A DNA stretch of 64,000 nucleotides from Sphingopyxis sp. (lineage in GTDB: Bacteria > Pseudomonadota > Alphaproteobacteria > Sphingomonadales > Sphingomonadaceae), in NCBI RefSeq assembly GCF_016463645.1, contig NZ_JAEMQX010000006.1, positions 1-64,000 of the forward strand. Reading direction: 5' to 3'. Position 1 is the stretch's first letter, and each line of letters starts with the position of its first letter. The notes beneath the pieces are model-generated. The model saw only the letters and a program-made list of their open reading frames with translations. It was not told the DNA's origin and ran no database searches. This document shows positions 1 through 9,620 of the stretch, one piece after another. The translations under genes were made by a program, and so were the position numbers.

Positions 1-524
1 GCGTGCATGTCATAGAGGCAGGTGATGTAGGTGAATTCGAAAATCTGCTCGTCGTTCCAGAAGGTCTTGAGCTTGTCGAAGATTTCGAGCGGCACGCGTC
101 CGCCGGCCTGCGCGAGGCAGTCTGCATAGGCGAGCACGGCGCGCTCCTGCTCGTCATAGCAATCGGCAACCTGCCAGTGCGCGATGGCGGCGATCTTCTC
201 TTCGCTGACGCCGAGGCCGCGGAGCGACTTGCAATGCTGCGAGAAGACGAACTGACTGCTCTTCACCCAGCCCGCACGCGTCTGGCCGAGCTCGCGAAGA
301 ACGGGGTCGATCGTGCGCGCCGGGTTGCGGTACACGGCGAAACCCTTGACCGCATGTTCGAAGATGTCGGGCGACAGCGCGAACACCGTCCACCAATCGC
401 CGGGCGTGCCGGTTGCGGTGCCGGGCTCGGCGACGGGATCGCGATCGCCGAACAGACGGTTGTAATAGGCGAGGACGGTTTCGTCGGTGACTTCCGAGCG
501 GGGGACCTGGCGCAGGACGGGCAT
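1..524 (-). CDS. carboxymuconolactone decarboxylase family protein (3' end beyond window)
   Basis: Minus-strand reading from ATG at 524: MPVLRQVPRSEVTDETVLAYYNRLFGD...; open through position 1, so absent from the ORF track; AhpD/CMD-like sequence. Confidence 0.75.
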   Translation of the reverse strand, partial: MPVLRQVPRSEVTDETVLAYYNRLFGDRDPVAEPGTATGTPGDWWTVFALSPDIFEHAVKGFAVYRNPARTIDPVLRELGQTRAGWVKSSQFVFSQHCKSLRGLGVSEEKIAAIAHWQVADCYDEQERAVLAYADCLAQAGGRVPLEIFDKLKTFWNDEQIFEFTYITCLYDMH

Positions 525-535
525 GGAGCTACTCC

Positions 536-931
536 TCAGGCGTTCGCAAATTTGCGGAATTCGGCGACATGCGCGCTGTCGAAATATTCGTCGAGCCGCG
601 TGATCTTGCCGTCGACAACCTTGCACACGATCGCGCAGGGGAGGCGGACGGGGCCGTCGTCGTGGACGCGAATGCCCTTCAGGACATGCTGCTGGACGAA
701 GCCGCCGGGGAAGGCAGTGAGCCGGCGCTCGGCATATTCGCGGTCCTTGATCCGCGCGACCATGCCGGTCAGCGTCTGCGCGGTCTGCGCGGGGGTGACG
801 ATCAGTTCGTCGGTGTTGTGCCAGATCTCGGCGTCGGGGGTGAAGCTGTTCACCATCGTCTCGATGTCGCCCGCCTCGATCGCGTCGAAGAAGCGCTGCG
901 CCATCGCGCGAATATCGTCCTGCTCTGCCAT
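536..931 (-). CDS. SnoaL-like / limonene-epoxide-hydrolase-like (NTF2 fold) protein
   Basis: MAEQDDIRAMAQRFFDAIEAGDIETMVNSFTPDAEIWHNTDE; start trimmed from the 145-aa ORF. Confidence 0.75.
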   Translation of the reverse strand: MAEQDDIRAMAQRFFDAIEAGDIETMVNSFTPDAEIWHNTDELIVTPAQTAQTLTGMVARIKDREYAERRLTAFPGGFVQQHVLKGIRVHDDGPVRLPCAIVCKVVDGKITRLDEYFDSAHVAEFRKFANA

Positions 932-941
932 GTCTCTCTCC

Positions 942-1829
942 TTAAACCCTGGCGCCGAACATGCGGCCGCCATTCGCCGCGATCAGCCCGTCGATGTCGT
1001 CGCCCCTATAGGCGGGGTCGGCCGAAGGACCGAAGGACGCCAGCATGTCCTGCGTCACCAGTTCGGCCATTTTCTTCCATTCGGGGTGGGTGAAGATCCA
1101 ATATTCACCCGCCTCGATCGCCTCGACCACGCGCGCGCCGATCCTGTCGGGCGACATGCCGCCGGCGAGCACGCCCTGCATCGCCTGGCTCGTCGCCGCG
1201 GCCTTGCCGACCTCGACCTCCACCGGGCGCAGTTCGCGCGTCGTCTCGACGATCCGCGTCGCCGACATGCCGGGCATCAGCACCGAAATATCGACACAGC
1301 TATCTGCAAGCTCGTTGCGCAGCGCCATCGCGATGCCGAGCGTCGCATATTTGGAGCTGATATAGGCCACCGAGATCGGCGGTGGCACGATCGCGACCAT
1401 CGAGCTCGTGATGACGAGGTGCGATGCCTCGCCGCTCGCCTTCATGTCGCCGAGGAAGGTACGGCAGGCATAGAGATGCGCGTGCGCGTTGACGGCATAG
1501 TTCCAGCGCCAGACGTCGGTGTCATATTGCTCGAACGGCCCCGATCCGCCGCCGACCCCGGCGTTGCTGAACAGGATGCGCACCGGCCCGAAGTCGCGCG
1601 CCCTCGCGCCTGCCTCCGACCAGCTTTCTTCGCTAGTGACGTCGAGCCGGAGGCCGAGCGCCTTGCCGCCTGCGCTACGCAGTGAGGCGGCTGCCGCTTC
1701 GGCTCCGGCACCGTCGATGTCGGCGAGGATCACCGACGTGCCTTTCGCGGCGAGCGCCTTGGCAGTGGCGAGGCCGAGCCCGCTCGCGCCGCCGGTGATG
1801 AAGGCGGTCTTGCCCGCGACGTCGGTCAT
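942..1829 (-). CDS. SDR family oxidoreductase
   Basis: MTDVAGKTAFITGGASGLGLATAKAL, S/YxxxK region (AYISSKYA); start overlaps upstream MFS stop by 4 bp. Confidence 0.9.
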   Translation of the reverse strand: MTDVAGKTAFITGGASGLGLATAKALAAKGTSVILADIDGAGAEAAAASLRSAGGKALGLRLDVTSEESWSEAGARARDFGPVRILFSNAGVGGGSGPFEQYDTDVWRWNYAVNAHAHLYACRTFLGDMKASGEASHLVITSSMVAIVPPPISVAYISSKYATLGIAMALRNELADSCVDISVLMPGMSATRIVETTRELRPVEVEVGKAAATSQAMQGVLAGGMSPDRIGARVVEAIEAGEYWIFTHPEWKKMAELVTQDMLASFGPSADPAYRGDDIDGLIAANGGRMFGARV

Positions 1830-3121
1830 TCGGCGAAGTCCTTTTCGAGGTGGCGGGTCATGCGATACTGCGCGATGCCGGCCGCGGCGGCGAAGGGCAT
1901 CAGCGCCATCAGCGCCCAGCGCAGGCTGTCGACGCCGTGGGCGTCCTTGAGCGCATCGCTGACGATCCCGGCGAACAGCGGGCCGAGCCCGAGACCGACG
2001 ATGTTGAACATCAGCATCAGCACGGCGGCGGCGGTCGCGCGGCTGCGCGGCGGGGTCAAATTCTGCACCAGCGCCAGCGCGGGGGCGACATAGGCGGTGC
2101 AGGCCGCCATCGGGATCAGCATCAGCGCGAGTGAGGCCTGCCAACTGTCGACCAGAAGGGCAGCGATGAAGGTCGGAATCAGCACGGCGGTCGCAAGCGC
2201 CGGGATCGAGCCATAGGCGCGCGCCGAACGTTTGGCGCGGTGACTGACGAGCCAGCCGCCGCCGAGAATGCCGATGCCGAAGGTGATGCCCGCCGCCGGG
2301 CCGAACCAGGTCGCCATCGCGTCGAGCGGCATCTTCTGCGTGCGCATCAGGAAGGCGGGAATCCAGTTGAGCATGCCATAGCTCACGAAGGCGGCGAGCC
2401 CGCTGCCGATCATCACCATGCGCAGTGACGGACGGCGCCAGAACATGGCGAGGCTCTGCGCAAAGGGCAGGGCTTCGTCGGCGGGCTTGTGGGTGTCCAT
2501 CGCGCCGCGTGCGGGTTCGCGGACGAGCCAGATCAAGAGCGGCGCGACGAGAATGCCGACGATCCCGATGACGATGAAGGCGTTTCGCCAGCCGATATGC
2601 GCGGCCGCCCACGCGCCGAAGGTTGCGCCGACGAAGACGCCGAACGGACCGTTGCAGGTGAAGAGGCCGATCGCAAGCGGGCGCTGCGCGGGCGGGTAAT
2701 AATCGGCGATGACCGACAGCGACGGCGCGGTGCCGCCGGCTTCGCCCGCGCCGACGCCGAAGCGCATCAACGCCAGTTGCCAGAAGTTCGAGACCATCCC
2801 GCACGCCGCGGTGAAGCCGCTCCACACGACGCAGGCGATGCCGATCAGCTTCACCCGGTTCCAGCGGTCGGCGACCATCGCCACCGGTACGCCGGCCGCG
2901 GCATAGAAGAGCGCGAAGGCGAAGCCGGTGAGCAGCCCGAATTGCGTGTCGCTGAAATCCATCTCGGCGCGGATCGGTTCGACGAGCACCGACAAGAGCT
3001 GGCGGTCGACGAAGTTGATCGTGCCGACGATGAACAGCATCGCGAGCGCGACATTGCGGCGCAGCGCAAGGCCGCTGTCGGACGCCAGGGCGCCTGCGTT
3101 AACGGCGGTGGCCTCGGTCAT
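1826..3121 (-). CDS. MFS transporter
   Basis: 431-aa polytopic protein, NFVDRQLLSVLVEPIRAEM and GxxxADRWNR loop. Confidence 0.9.
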   Translation of the reverse strand: MTEATAVNAGALASDSGLALRRNVALAMLFIVGTINFVDRQLLSVLVEPIRAEMDFSDTQFGLLTGFAFALFYAAAGVPVAMVADRWNRVKLIGIACVVWSGFTAACGMVSNFWQLALMRFGVGAGEAGGTAPSLSVIADYYPPAQRPLAIGLFTCNGPFGVFVGATFGAWAAAHIGWRNAFIVIGIVGILVAPLLIWLVREPARGAMDTHKPADEALPFAQSLAMFWRRPSLRMVMIGSGLAAFVSYGMLNWIPAFLMRTQKMPLDAMATWFGPAAGITFGIGILGGGWLVSHRAKRSARAYGSIPALATAVLIPTFIAALLVDSWQASLALMLIPMAACTAYVAPALALVQNLTPPRSRATAAAVLMLMFNIVGLGLGPLFAGIVSDALKDAHGVDSLRWALMALMPFAAAAGIAQYRMTRHLEKDFAE

Positions 3122-3160
3122 AACTCTCCCCAGATCGCGCGAGTCTTCTCGGCGAAAAAA

Positions 3161-3178
3161 TACTTAGGTATTTAAGTT
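3161..3178. promoter_or_regulatory. candidate operator site A (TACTTAG-GTAT-TTAAGTT)
   Basis: Degenerate 18-bp palindrome in divergent MFS/SDR intergenic region; same pattern at three other divergent promoters. Confidence 0.6.
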
Positions 3179-3228
3179 TATCTGTCAATGTGCTTTACGG
3201 TAGCGACAGGATGACCGGGAGAGAAGAT

Positions 3229-3996
3229 ATGGATATCAAGGGCAAGCGCGCGATCGTCACGGGCTCGGCGGGCGGCATCGGCCGGGCGACGGCGGTGATG
3301 CTGGCGGCGCGCGGCGCGGCGGAAATCGCGCTCGTCGACGTGAAGGAAGAAGCGCTGGCCGAAACGGCGCGGCTCGTCGAGGCGGAGGGAACGAAGGCGA
3401 CAACGCACAGTCTCGACCTGTCGGACGTTCCCGCGGTCGAGACGTGGTTCCAAGCCCATGGCGACGTCGATATTCTCCACAACAATGCCGGCGTCGTGTC
3501 GGGCCTGCCGCAATTCCCCGACGTCGACGCGGCGCGCATCCGCTGGATCATCGACGTCAACATCACTTCGCTCGTCGCGGCGACGCAGATCGCGGTACAG
3601 GCGATGAGGAAGCGCGGGGGCGGGGTGATCGTCAACACCGTTTCGACCGTCGCGCTCGGCACCGGTTTTTACGACGCGATGTATGCAACCACCAAGGCGG
3701 CGGTGATGATGTTCACGCGCTGTTGCGCGCCCTTGAAGGAGGAATGCAACGTCCGCGTCGCGGGGATGCTGCCCGGGCTGGTCGACACGCCGATCCTCGA
3801 CACAACCGGGGCAGGGGGCAAATCCGAATGGATGAAGACCGTGCTCGCGAACAATGAGGCATGTCTGCCCGAGGATATCGCGGGCGGTGTGATCAAACTG
3901 GTCGAGGACGATAGTCTGGCGGGCGGCGACTGGGTCGCGGTGCGGCGGCTGGGCGGCAAGGTCGAATATCAGTGGGGGCATGCGGATACCATCTGA
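3229..3996 (+). CDS. SDR family oxidoreductase
   Basis: MDIKGKRAIVTGSAGGIGRATAVMLAARG; NNAGVVSG; YATTKAAV. Confidence 0.9.
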   Translation: MDIKGKRAIVTGSAGGIGRATAVMLAARGAAEIALVDVKEEALAETARLVEAEGTKATTHSLDLSDVPAVETWFQAHGDVDILHNNAGVVSGLPQFPDVDAARIRWIIDVNITSLVAATQIAVQAMRKRGGGVIVNTVSTVALGTGFYDAMYATTKAAVMMFTRCCAPLKEECNVRVAGMLPGLVDTPILDTTGAGGKSEWMKTVLANNEACLPEDIAGGVIKLVEDDSLAGGDWVAVRRLGGKVEYQWGHADTI

Positions 3997-3998
3997 TA

Positions 3999-4018
3999 CC
4001 CTCCCGCAAGCGGGAGGG
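3999..4018. terminator. bidirectional terminator-like hairpin between convergent genes
   Basis: CCCTCCCGC-AA-GCGGGAGGG followed by GAAAAG. Confidence 0.6.
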
Positions 4019-4027
4019 GAAAAGAGA

Positions 4028-4738
4028 TCAGCGCACCGGCGCTTCCAGCATGTTCCTGCCGAACAAATTCGACCATTGCTCGTCGGTCAGCACCGGGCGC
4101 GCGCTCGACAGGTTCGCGGCGTTCTTGACGTCGGTTCCCGCGACCACCGCGGGCCGCTCGCCGATGCGCGCGAACCAGTCGGCGACCGCGGGATAATCGT
4201 CGAGCGTCAGCCCGATCGCACGGATCGCGCGCGTCCACGGCCAGCAGGCAATGTCGGCGATCGAATATTCCCCGGCCAGATATTCGGCTTCGGTCAGGCG
4301 TCCATCGAGCACGTGGAGCAGCCGCAGAGTCTCGTTGCGATAGCGTTCGACCGGATAGGTCTGCCCCTCGGGCGCGTAGCGGATGAAATGATGCGCCTGC
4401 CCCTGCATCGGGCCGAAACTCGCCATCTGCCACATCAGCCATTGCTGCGCCTGGCTGCGGCGGCGCGGGTTTTCGGGCAGCAGCTGGCCGCTCTTCTCGG
4501 CAAGATAGAGCAGGATCGCGCCGCTTTCGAACACCGGGAGCGGCGCGCCGCCGCCGACGGGTTCATGATCGACGATCGCCGGAAGCCGCCCGTTCGGATT
4601 GATCCGCCGATATTCGGGAGTCAGATGGTCGCCCTCGAGCATATTCATCGCGATGAGCCGGTGCGCAAGCCCCACCTCCTCGAGCATGATCGAAACCTTG
4701 TGCCCATTCGGCGTTGGCGTGAAATAGACGTCGATCAT
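4028..4738 (-). CDS. glutathione S-transferase family protein
   Basis: MIDVYFTPTPNGHKVSIMLEEVGLAHRLIAMNMLEGDHLTPEYRRINPNGRLPAIVD. Confidence 0.9.
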   Translation of the reverse strand: MIDVYFTPTPNGHKVSIMLEEVGLAHRLIAMNMLEGDHLTPEYRRINPNGRLPAIVDHEPVGGGAPLPVFESGAILLYLAEKSGQLLPENPRRRSQAQQWLMWQMASFGPMQGQAHHFIRYAPEGQTYPVERYRNETLRLLHVLDGRLTEAEYLAGEYSIADIACWPWTRAIRAIGLTLDDYPAVADWFARIGERPAVVAGTDVKNAANLSSARPVLTDEQWSNLFGRNMLEAPVR

Positions 4739-5232
4739 GCGGGATTTCCTTCGGCGAAAATGGCGCGCGCGGCGGCGAAAGCGGCTTCGAACGCCTCTCT
4801 TCCCGCAGGGTAGGCGACGACGGTCAATGTCACGCCCGCGATCTTCCAGCCGTCCCGCCGCACCAGCCGATGCGTGTAGCGGCCGATGAGATCGCCGAGG
4901 AGCGCGCGGTTCTCGACGCCGACAACATGGACGGCATCGACGATGCTCGTCACCGTCGCGCGGTCGCCGCCGATGGTCGCGATGATGTTGTGCAATTGGT
5001 GCGCGGTCGCGTCGAAGCCTTCGAGCGTCCGGCAGCGGTATGTCCATTCGTCGGCGGACACCGTCGCGACGAGGGAACCGATCGAACCATAATCGATCGC
5101 GATCTCGTCGATGAAGAGTGCGCGATAAGCGCTCCAGTCGCGCGCATCGAGCGCGGTGGCATAACAGGTCACGACCGCGGCCGCCGCTTCCCTGTCGAGG
5201 AAAGCTTGAGCCGCGGCCGATCCCTGGGACAT
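4735..5232 (-). CDS. SnoaL-like / nuclear transport factor 2 family protein
   Basis: 165-aa ORF, LDREAAAAVVTCYATALDARDWSAYRALFIDEIAIDYGS. Confidence 0.8.
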   Translation of the reverse strand: MSQGSAAAQAFLDREAAAAVVTCYATALDARDWSAYRALFIDEIAIDYGSIGSLVATVSADEWTYRCRTLEGFDATAHQLHNIIATIGGDRATVTSIVDAVHVVGVENRALLGDLIGRYTHRLVRRDGWKIAGVTLTVVAYPAGREAFEAAFAAARAIFAEGNPA

Positions 5233-5246
5233 CGTCGAATCCGATC

Positions 5247-7559
5247 CTAGAATTTGATCCCGGCCTCGACCGAAATGTTGCGGGTGGGCTCAAGATAGAG
5301 AATCGCCCGCGGAACCGGGGTGATCGGCGAGGGCAGGTTGAACGCGCTGCCGATCGTCTTCTGGTTGGTCAGATTCTTGCCGACGAGGGCGAGGTGCCAA
5401 CGGTCGTCCTGATCGGCGAGTTGCACGCGCAGGTCGAGTTTCACATAGCCGTTCTGGACGCCGAAGATCGGGCTCTGATTGTCCGAGTTGAAATATTTCG
5501 ACCGGCCTGCCCCGACGCCGGTGATGTCGAGCTTCATATCGTCCGACAGGTCGAAGCGCGCGTGTGCCGTGACGCTTCCCGTCCATTTCGACGCATAGGC
5601 CACCGGATAGCCCGCAAGATTGTTCGTTGCCGGGGTACAGGTGACCGGTTGCGACGCGAGGCAGGCCGCACCCGGATAATCGTCATATTTGATGTCCGAA
5701 TAGGCCGCCGACGCGCTGATGTCGAAATTGGGGACGGGGAAGATGCTGAGCGATCCTTCGATCCCTTTCGACGTTGCGCTCGCCGCATTGCCGGTCAGAT
5801 AGCTCGAAGTCGCGGGCTGATAGACCGAAACCTGCAGATCCTTGAATTGCGTGTGATAGGCCGAGACGTTCGCGACGACCTTGCCGTCGAACAGCGTCGA
5901 CTTGATGCCCGCCTCGAAATTTTCCGACTGTTCGGGTTCGAAGGTGAAGGTGCTGTCGACCGTACCGAGCGTGTTCGAGACGAAGCCGCCCGACTTGGAC
6001 CCGCGGCCCCAGGTCGCATAGAGCATGACGCGCGGCGCGACGTCATATTGCACCGTGACCGAGGGATCGACGTTGCCTTCGCTGATCGAGCCATCGGCAT
6101 TGGTGATCGGACGCAACGCGAAGGGCTGTCCGTTCAGCCCGTCCGACGCATAGGGGAGTGTGGTGCGGAACGAACCGTCCTTCCTGGTGTGGGTATAGCG
6201 CAGGCTGCCGATGACGCGCAGCGCGTCGGTCGCGTTGAGCGTGCCCTGTCCGAACACCGACCAGCTTTCGGCCTTCTGCCGGAAAATGCTGTCGATGCGG
6301 GCAAGATAGGGCCCGTCATAGATCGGAATGCGCGGATCGGTCGGCGTGGCGCCGGGAATGGTCAGGAACAGGTCGGGGATGTTGAAGCCCTGATATTGTT
6401 CGAGCGTATAGTTCGATTTGTCGTAATAGGCGCCCGCTATGAACTCGAAGGTCTCGCCGACCGGCGACAGGATACGGATTTCCTGCGAGAACTGGTCGAA
6501 GCGTTCGGGGAAGGCATTATAGACCGAGTTGGCGGTAAAGGCGCCGCCGCTGTTCGGGATCGTCTGGTCGAAGCCGTTGACGATCTTCGACTTGAACCAG
6601 CTGTAGCCGGTGACCGAGGTCAGCGTGAAATCGCCGAGCGCGAGATTGCCGACGCCCGAGATCATCACCGACTTGTTGTCGTTACCCTCGTCGCCGAGCG
6701 CCGAGCGTTCGAGATAGCGGTCGGTCTGCGGGTCCTGGTCGCTGGTCAGCGGGCTCGACACGGTGATGCCGCCGATGACCTCGCGGTTTCCATATTCGAC
6801 CTTCGCGGTGTAATCGAAATTGGCCGACGGCTCCCACTTCAGCGTCAGGCGCAGCAGCTGCGACTTGATTTCAGGATCGTCGTGATCCTTGGCGCGGTTA
6901 TAGATATAGCCGTCCTGATTGACGATCTTGTACGCGAAGCGCGCGCCGAGCGTGTCGGTGATCGGTCCCGACAGATAGCCCGAAAAGTCGGTGCCCTTGT
7001 GATCGAAATTATAGAGGCCGGTGATCGCGCCCTCGAAATCCTTCGTCGGCCCCGCCGACACTACACTGACCGCGCCCGCCGCCGTGTTCTTGCCGAACAG
7101 GGCGCCCTGCGGACCACGCAACACCTCGACGCGTTCGAGGTCGAAGAAGGGGGCCTGTGCCTGGCGGTTGCGACCCGCGTAAATGCCGTCGACATAGAGC
7201 GAGACCGACTGGTCGAAGGCGAAATTCGCCGGCGGCGAACCGAAGCCGCGGATATAGATGACGTCGTTGCCCGCGGTCGACTGGACGAAGACGTTCGGCG
7301 TGTAGTTCATCACCGCCTTGATGTCGCTCGTGTTGAATTCGGCGAGTTTCGCGCCGCTCACCACTTCCATCGAAATCGGCACGTCCTGCAGGCTCTGCTC
7401 GCGCTTCTGCGCGGTGACGATGATTTCGTTGTTGCTGCTGTCGTCGATCCCCGCCGCGTCGGCGGGCGCCGACTGTGCCATCGCCGGTGCGGCATTGGCG
7501 AGCATCGCGATCACCGCGGCGCCGGACAGCAGAAACTGGTTGCGAGCCGTCATATTCAC
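5247..7559 (-). CDS. TonB-dependent receptor
   Basis: Signal peptide, EIIVTAQKREQSLQDVPISMEVVSG TonB box/plug, C-terminal ...ISVEAGIKF. Confidence 0.95.
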   Translation of the reverse strand: MNMTARNQFLLSGAAVIAMLANAAPAMAQSAPADAAGIDDSSNNEIIVTAQKREQSLQDVPISMEVVSGAKLAEFNTSDIKAVMNYTPNVFVQSTAGNDVIYIRGFGSPPANFAFDQSVSLYVDGIYAGRNRQAQAPFFDLERVEVLRGPQGALFGKNTAAGAVSVVSAGPTKDFEGAITGLYNFDHKGTDFSGYLSGPITDTLGARFAYKIVNQDGYIYNRAKDHDDPEIKSQLLRLTLKWEPSANFDYTAKVEYGNREVIGGITVSSPLTSDQDPQTDRYLERSALGDEGNDNKSVMISGVGNLALGDFTLTSVTGYSWFKSKIVNGFDQTIPNSGGAFTANSVYNAFPERFDQFSQEIRILSPVGETFEFIAGAYYDKSNYTLEQYQGFNIPDLFLTIPGATPTDPRIPIYDGPYLARIDSIFRQKAESWSVFGQGTLNATDALRVIGSLRYTHTRKDGSFRTTLPYASDGLNGQPFALRPITNADGSISEGNVDPSVTVQYDVAPRVMLYATWGRGSKSGGFVSNTLGTVDSTFTFEPEQSENFEAGIKSTLFDGKVVANVSAYHTQFKDLQVSVYQPATSSYLTGNAASATSKGIEGSLSIFPVPNFDISASAAYSDIKYDDYPGAACLASQPVTCTPATNNLAGYPVAYASKWTGSVTAHARFDLSDDMKLDITGVGAGRSKYFNSDNQSPIFGVQNGYVKLDLRVQLADQDDRWHLALVGKNLTNQKTIGSAFNLPSPITPVPRAILYLEPTRNISVEAGIKF

Positions 7560-7620
7560 CCTCCCATGGAGCCTATCGCTGCCGGTCCCGGAAAGTCTTC
7601 CGATCCGTCAATCTGATTGA

Positions 7621-7638
7621 CCCTTAGTATACTAATTG
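7621..7638. promoter_or_regulatory. candidate operator site B (CCCTTAG-TATA-CTAATTG)
   Basis: Core TTAGTATACTAA perfect palindrome in divergent TBDR/DUF3237 intergenic region. Confidence 0.5.
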
Positions 7639-7676
7639 TTTTATGCTTGTCCATAGGCAGGAAGAGGATTCGCATC

Positions 7677-8183
7677 ATGAACGCAGAAAATTCACGCAGG
7701 GCCCCGGCCGCGCTGGCCACCCGTCATCTATGCACCGTCGAGTTCGAGGTGGGTGGTGGTATCATCGGGATCGGGGCCTCGCCCTTCGGCGATCAGCGGC
7801 TCGGCTATATCAGCGGCGGACGGTTTTTCGGTCCGCGGGTCAACGGCATAGTCCTGCCCGGCGGCGGCAACTGGTCGCGGAGCGGACGCCTCGGCGACGA
7901 TGCCTCGGTCGGCACCTTCGATGCCCGCGCGGTGTGGCAAACCGACGACGGCGACCTCATCTATCTGAGCTATACCGGGCGCAGCATCATTCCCGACGAT
8001 GTGCGTGCGACCTTCGCCGATCCGGGGGTGCCCGACGCCGATCCGTCGCGATATTATCTGCGAATCGCGCCGGTGTTCGAGACCGCGAGCGCGAAATATG
8101 CCTGGCTCAACGGCGTGCTCGCGGTGGGCGTCGGCGAACGCACCGATTTCGGCGTGCGGCATGTGATCCACGAGGTGTTGTGA
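7677..8183 (+). CDS. DUF3237 domain-containing protein
   Basis: MNAENSRRAPAALATRHLCTVEFEVGGGIIGIGASPFGDQRLGYISGGRFFGPRVNG. Confidence 0.75.
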   Translation: MNAENSRRAPAALATRHLCTVEFEVGGGIIGIGASPFGDQRLGYISGGRFFGPRVNGIVLPGGGNWSRSGRLGDDASVGTFDARAVWQTDDGDLIYLSYTGRSIIPDDVRATFADPGVPDADPSRYYLRIAPVFETASAKYAWLNGVLAVGVGERTDFGVRHVIHEVL

Positions 8184-8908
8184 TGATCGACCTCCATTAT
8201 TCCGCGACGCCGAACGGCCAGAAGATCGCGATCATGCTCGAGGAGATCGGTGCGCCCTATCGTGTCATCCCCTATGATATCTTCGATGGCGACCAGCTGA
8301 CCGCTGAATTCGGGCGCATCAATCCAAACCACAAGCTGCCGGCGATCGTCGATCGGGATCCGGCAGGGGAGAGCGATCCGGTGACGGTGTTCGAATCGGG
8401 CGCAATCCTGCAATATCTCGCCGAGAAGAGCGGGCGCTTTCTGCCCGCCTCGGGTGCCGCGCGCGCGGCGACCCTGTCGTGGCTGACCTGGCAGGTCGCG
8501 GGGCTGGGGCCGATGGGCGGGCAGGCGAGCCATTTCCTGCGCTATGCCCCGGCTGGGCAGGATTACGCCGTCGAGCGTTATACGAAGGAACTGAACCGCC
8601 TGCTCACCGTGCTTGAAAAACGGCTCGAGAAAAGCGCCTATGTCGCGGGCGACGAATACAGCGTTGCCGATATGGCGATCTGGCCGGGTCGCGCGTCGGC
8701 GTTCGTGATGGGCATGGGACTCGACGAATGGCCGGCGATGCACGGCTGGTTCGAGCGCATTCGTGCGCGACCGGCGGTGATGCGAGCGATGGCGCGCGAG
8801 GATCTGAAAGCGCCGGCCAAATATGTCGGCCGGCACCAGACGCTCGACGAGAAGGAATGGTCGAACATGTTCGGCGCGGCGAACCACGCGGCGGTAGCGA
8901 AGGACTGA
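8183..8908 (+). CDS. glutathione S-transferase family protein
   Basis: MIDLHYSATPNGQKIAIMLEEIGAPYRVIPYDIFDGDQLTAEFGRINPNHKLPAIVD; start overlaps preceding stop. Confidence 0.9.
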   Translation: MIDLHYSATPNGQKIAIMLEEIGAPYRVIPYDIFDGDQLTAEFGRINPNHKLPAIVDRDPAGESDPVTVFESGAILQYLAEKSGRFLPASGAARAATLSWLTWQVAGLGPMGGQASHFLRYAPAGQDYAVERYTKELNRLLTVLEKRLEKSAYVAGDEYSVADMAIWPGRASAFVMGMGLDEWPAMHGWFERIRARPAVMRAMAREDLKAPAKYVGRHQTLDEKEWSNMFGAANHAAVAKD

Positions 8909-8911
8909 GGT

Positions 8912-9616
8912 TCAGCGCTTCGCGTGCTGGCGATCGCCCCACAGGATTGCGCGGTGCTCGTCGGTGAAGCCGGTGAGCCCGCCCTCGATCGTTTCGGCGC
9001 GGGCGACGCCGACAGTCATCCCTTCGGCAACGGCCGGGCGTTCGAGCATCGCGGCGCCCCAGCGGTCGACGTTCGGAAAACGCCCCGCCTTTTCGACCAG
9101 CTGGCGGCGCAGATAGGGCAACGTCGCCATGTCGGCGATCGTATAATCGTCGCCCCCGAGCCACTCGGCTTCGCCCAGCCTCCTGTCGAGCACCATCATC
9201 AGCCGGTCGACCTCGCGACTGTATCGCGCAATGGCATATTCATGCCGGTCCCTGGCATAGTGGGTGAAATGCGCCTCCTGCCCGAACATCGGGCCGACGC
9301 CCGACACCTGGAACATCAGCCATTGCCAGCAGATCGCGCGCTTCGCCGGATCGGCCGGCAGAAAGCGCCCGGTCTTTTCGGCGAGATAGAGCAGGATCGC
9401 TCCCGTCTCCCATAGGACGAAGCCCTGACCGTCCGGCCCCTCGTCGTCGACGATCACCGGCGTCTTGTTATTCGGGTTGAGCGCAAGGAATTCGGGGGTC
9501 AGTTGGTCGCCCGCAAGGATGTCGATATATTCGAGCCGCCAGTCGAGCCCCATCTCGAGGAGCGCGATCGCGATCTTGCGCGCGTTGGGAGTCGGGCCGC
9601 CGTAGAGGGTGATCAT
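8912..9616 (-). CDS. glutathione S-transferase family protein
   Basis: MITLYGGPTPNARKIAIALLEMGLDWRLEYIDILAGDQLTPEFLALNPNNKTPVIVD. Confidence 0.9.
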   Translation of the reverse strand: MITLYGGPTPNARKIAIALLEMGLDWRLEYIDILAGDQLTPEFLALNPNNKTPVIVDDEGPDGQGFVLWETGAILLYLAEKTGRFLPADPAKRAICWQWLMFQVSGVGPMFGQEAHFTHYARDRHEYAIARYSREVDRLMMVLDRRLGEAEWLGGDDYTIADMATLPYLRRQLVEKAGRFPNVDRWGAAMLERPAVAEGMTVGVARAETIEGGLTGFTDEHRAILWGDRQHAKR

Positions 9617-9620
9617 GGCG

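Noticed and set aside
3-1685. 560-aa plus-strand ORF at the left edge
   Set aside because: Antisense to CMD, SnoaL-like and SDR genes, which all have family-typical sequences on the minus strand
5118-7616. 832-aa plus-strand ORF antisense to the first TonB-dependent receptor
   Set aside because: High-GC shadow ORF: Arg/Asp/Val-rich, no recognisable domains; the minus-strand frame has a signal peptide, TonB box and receptor fold motifs
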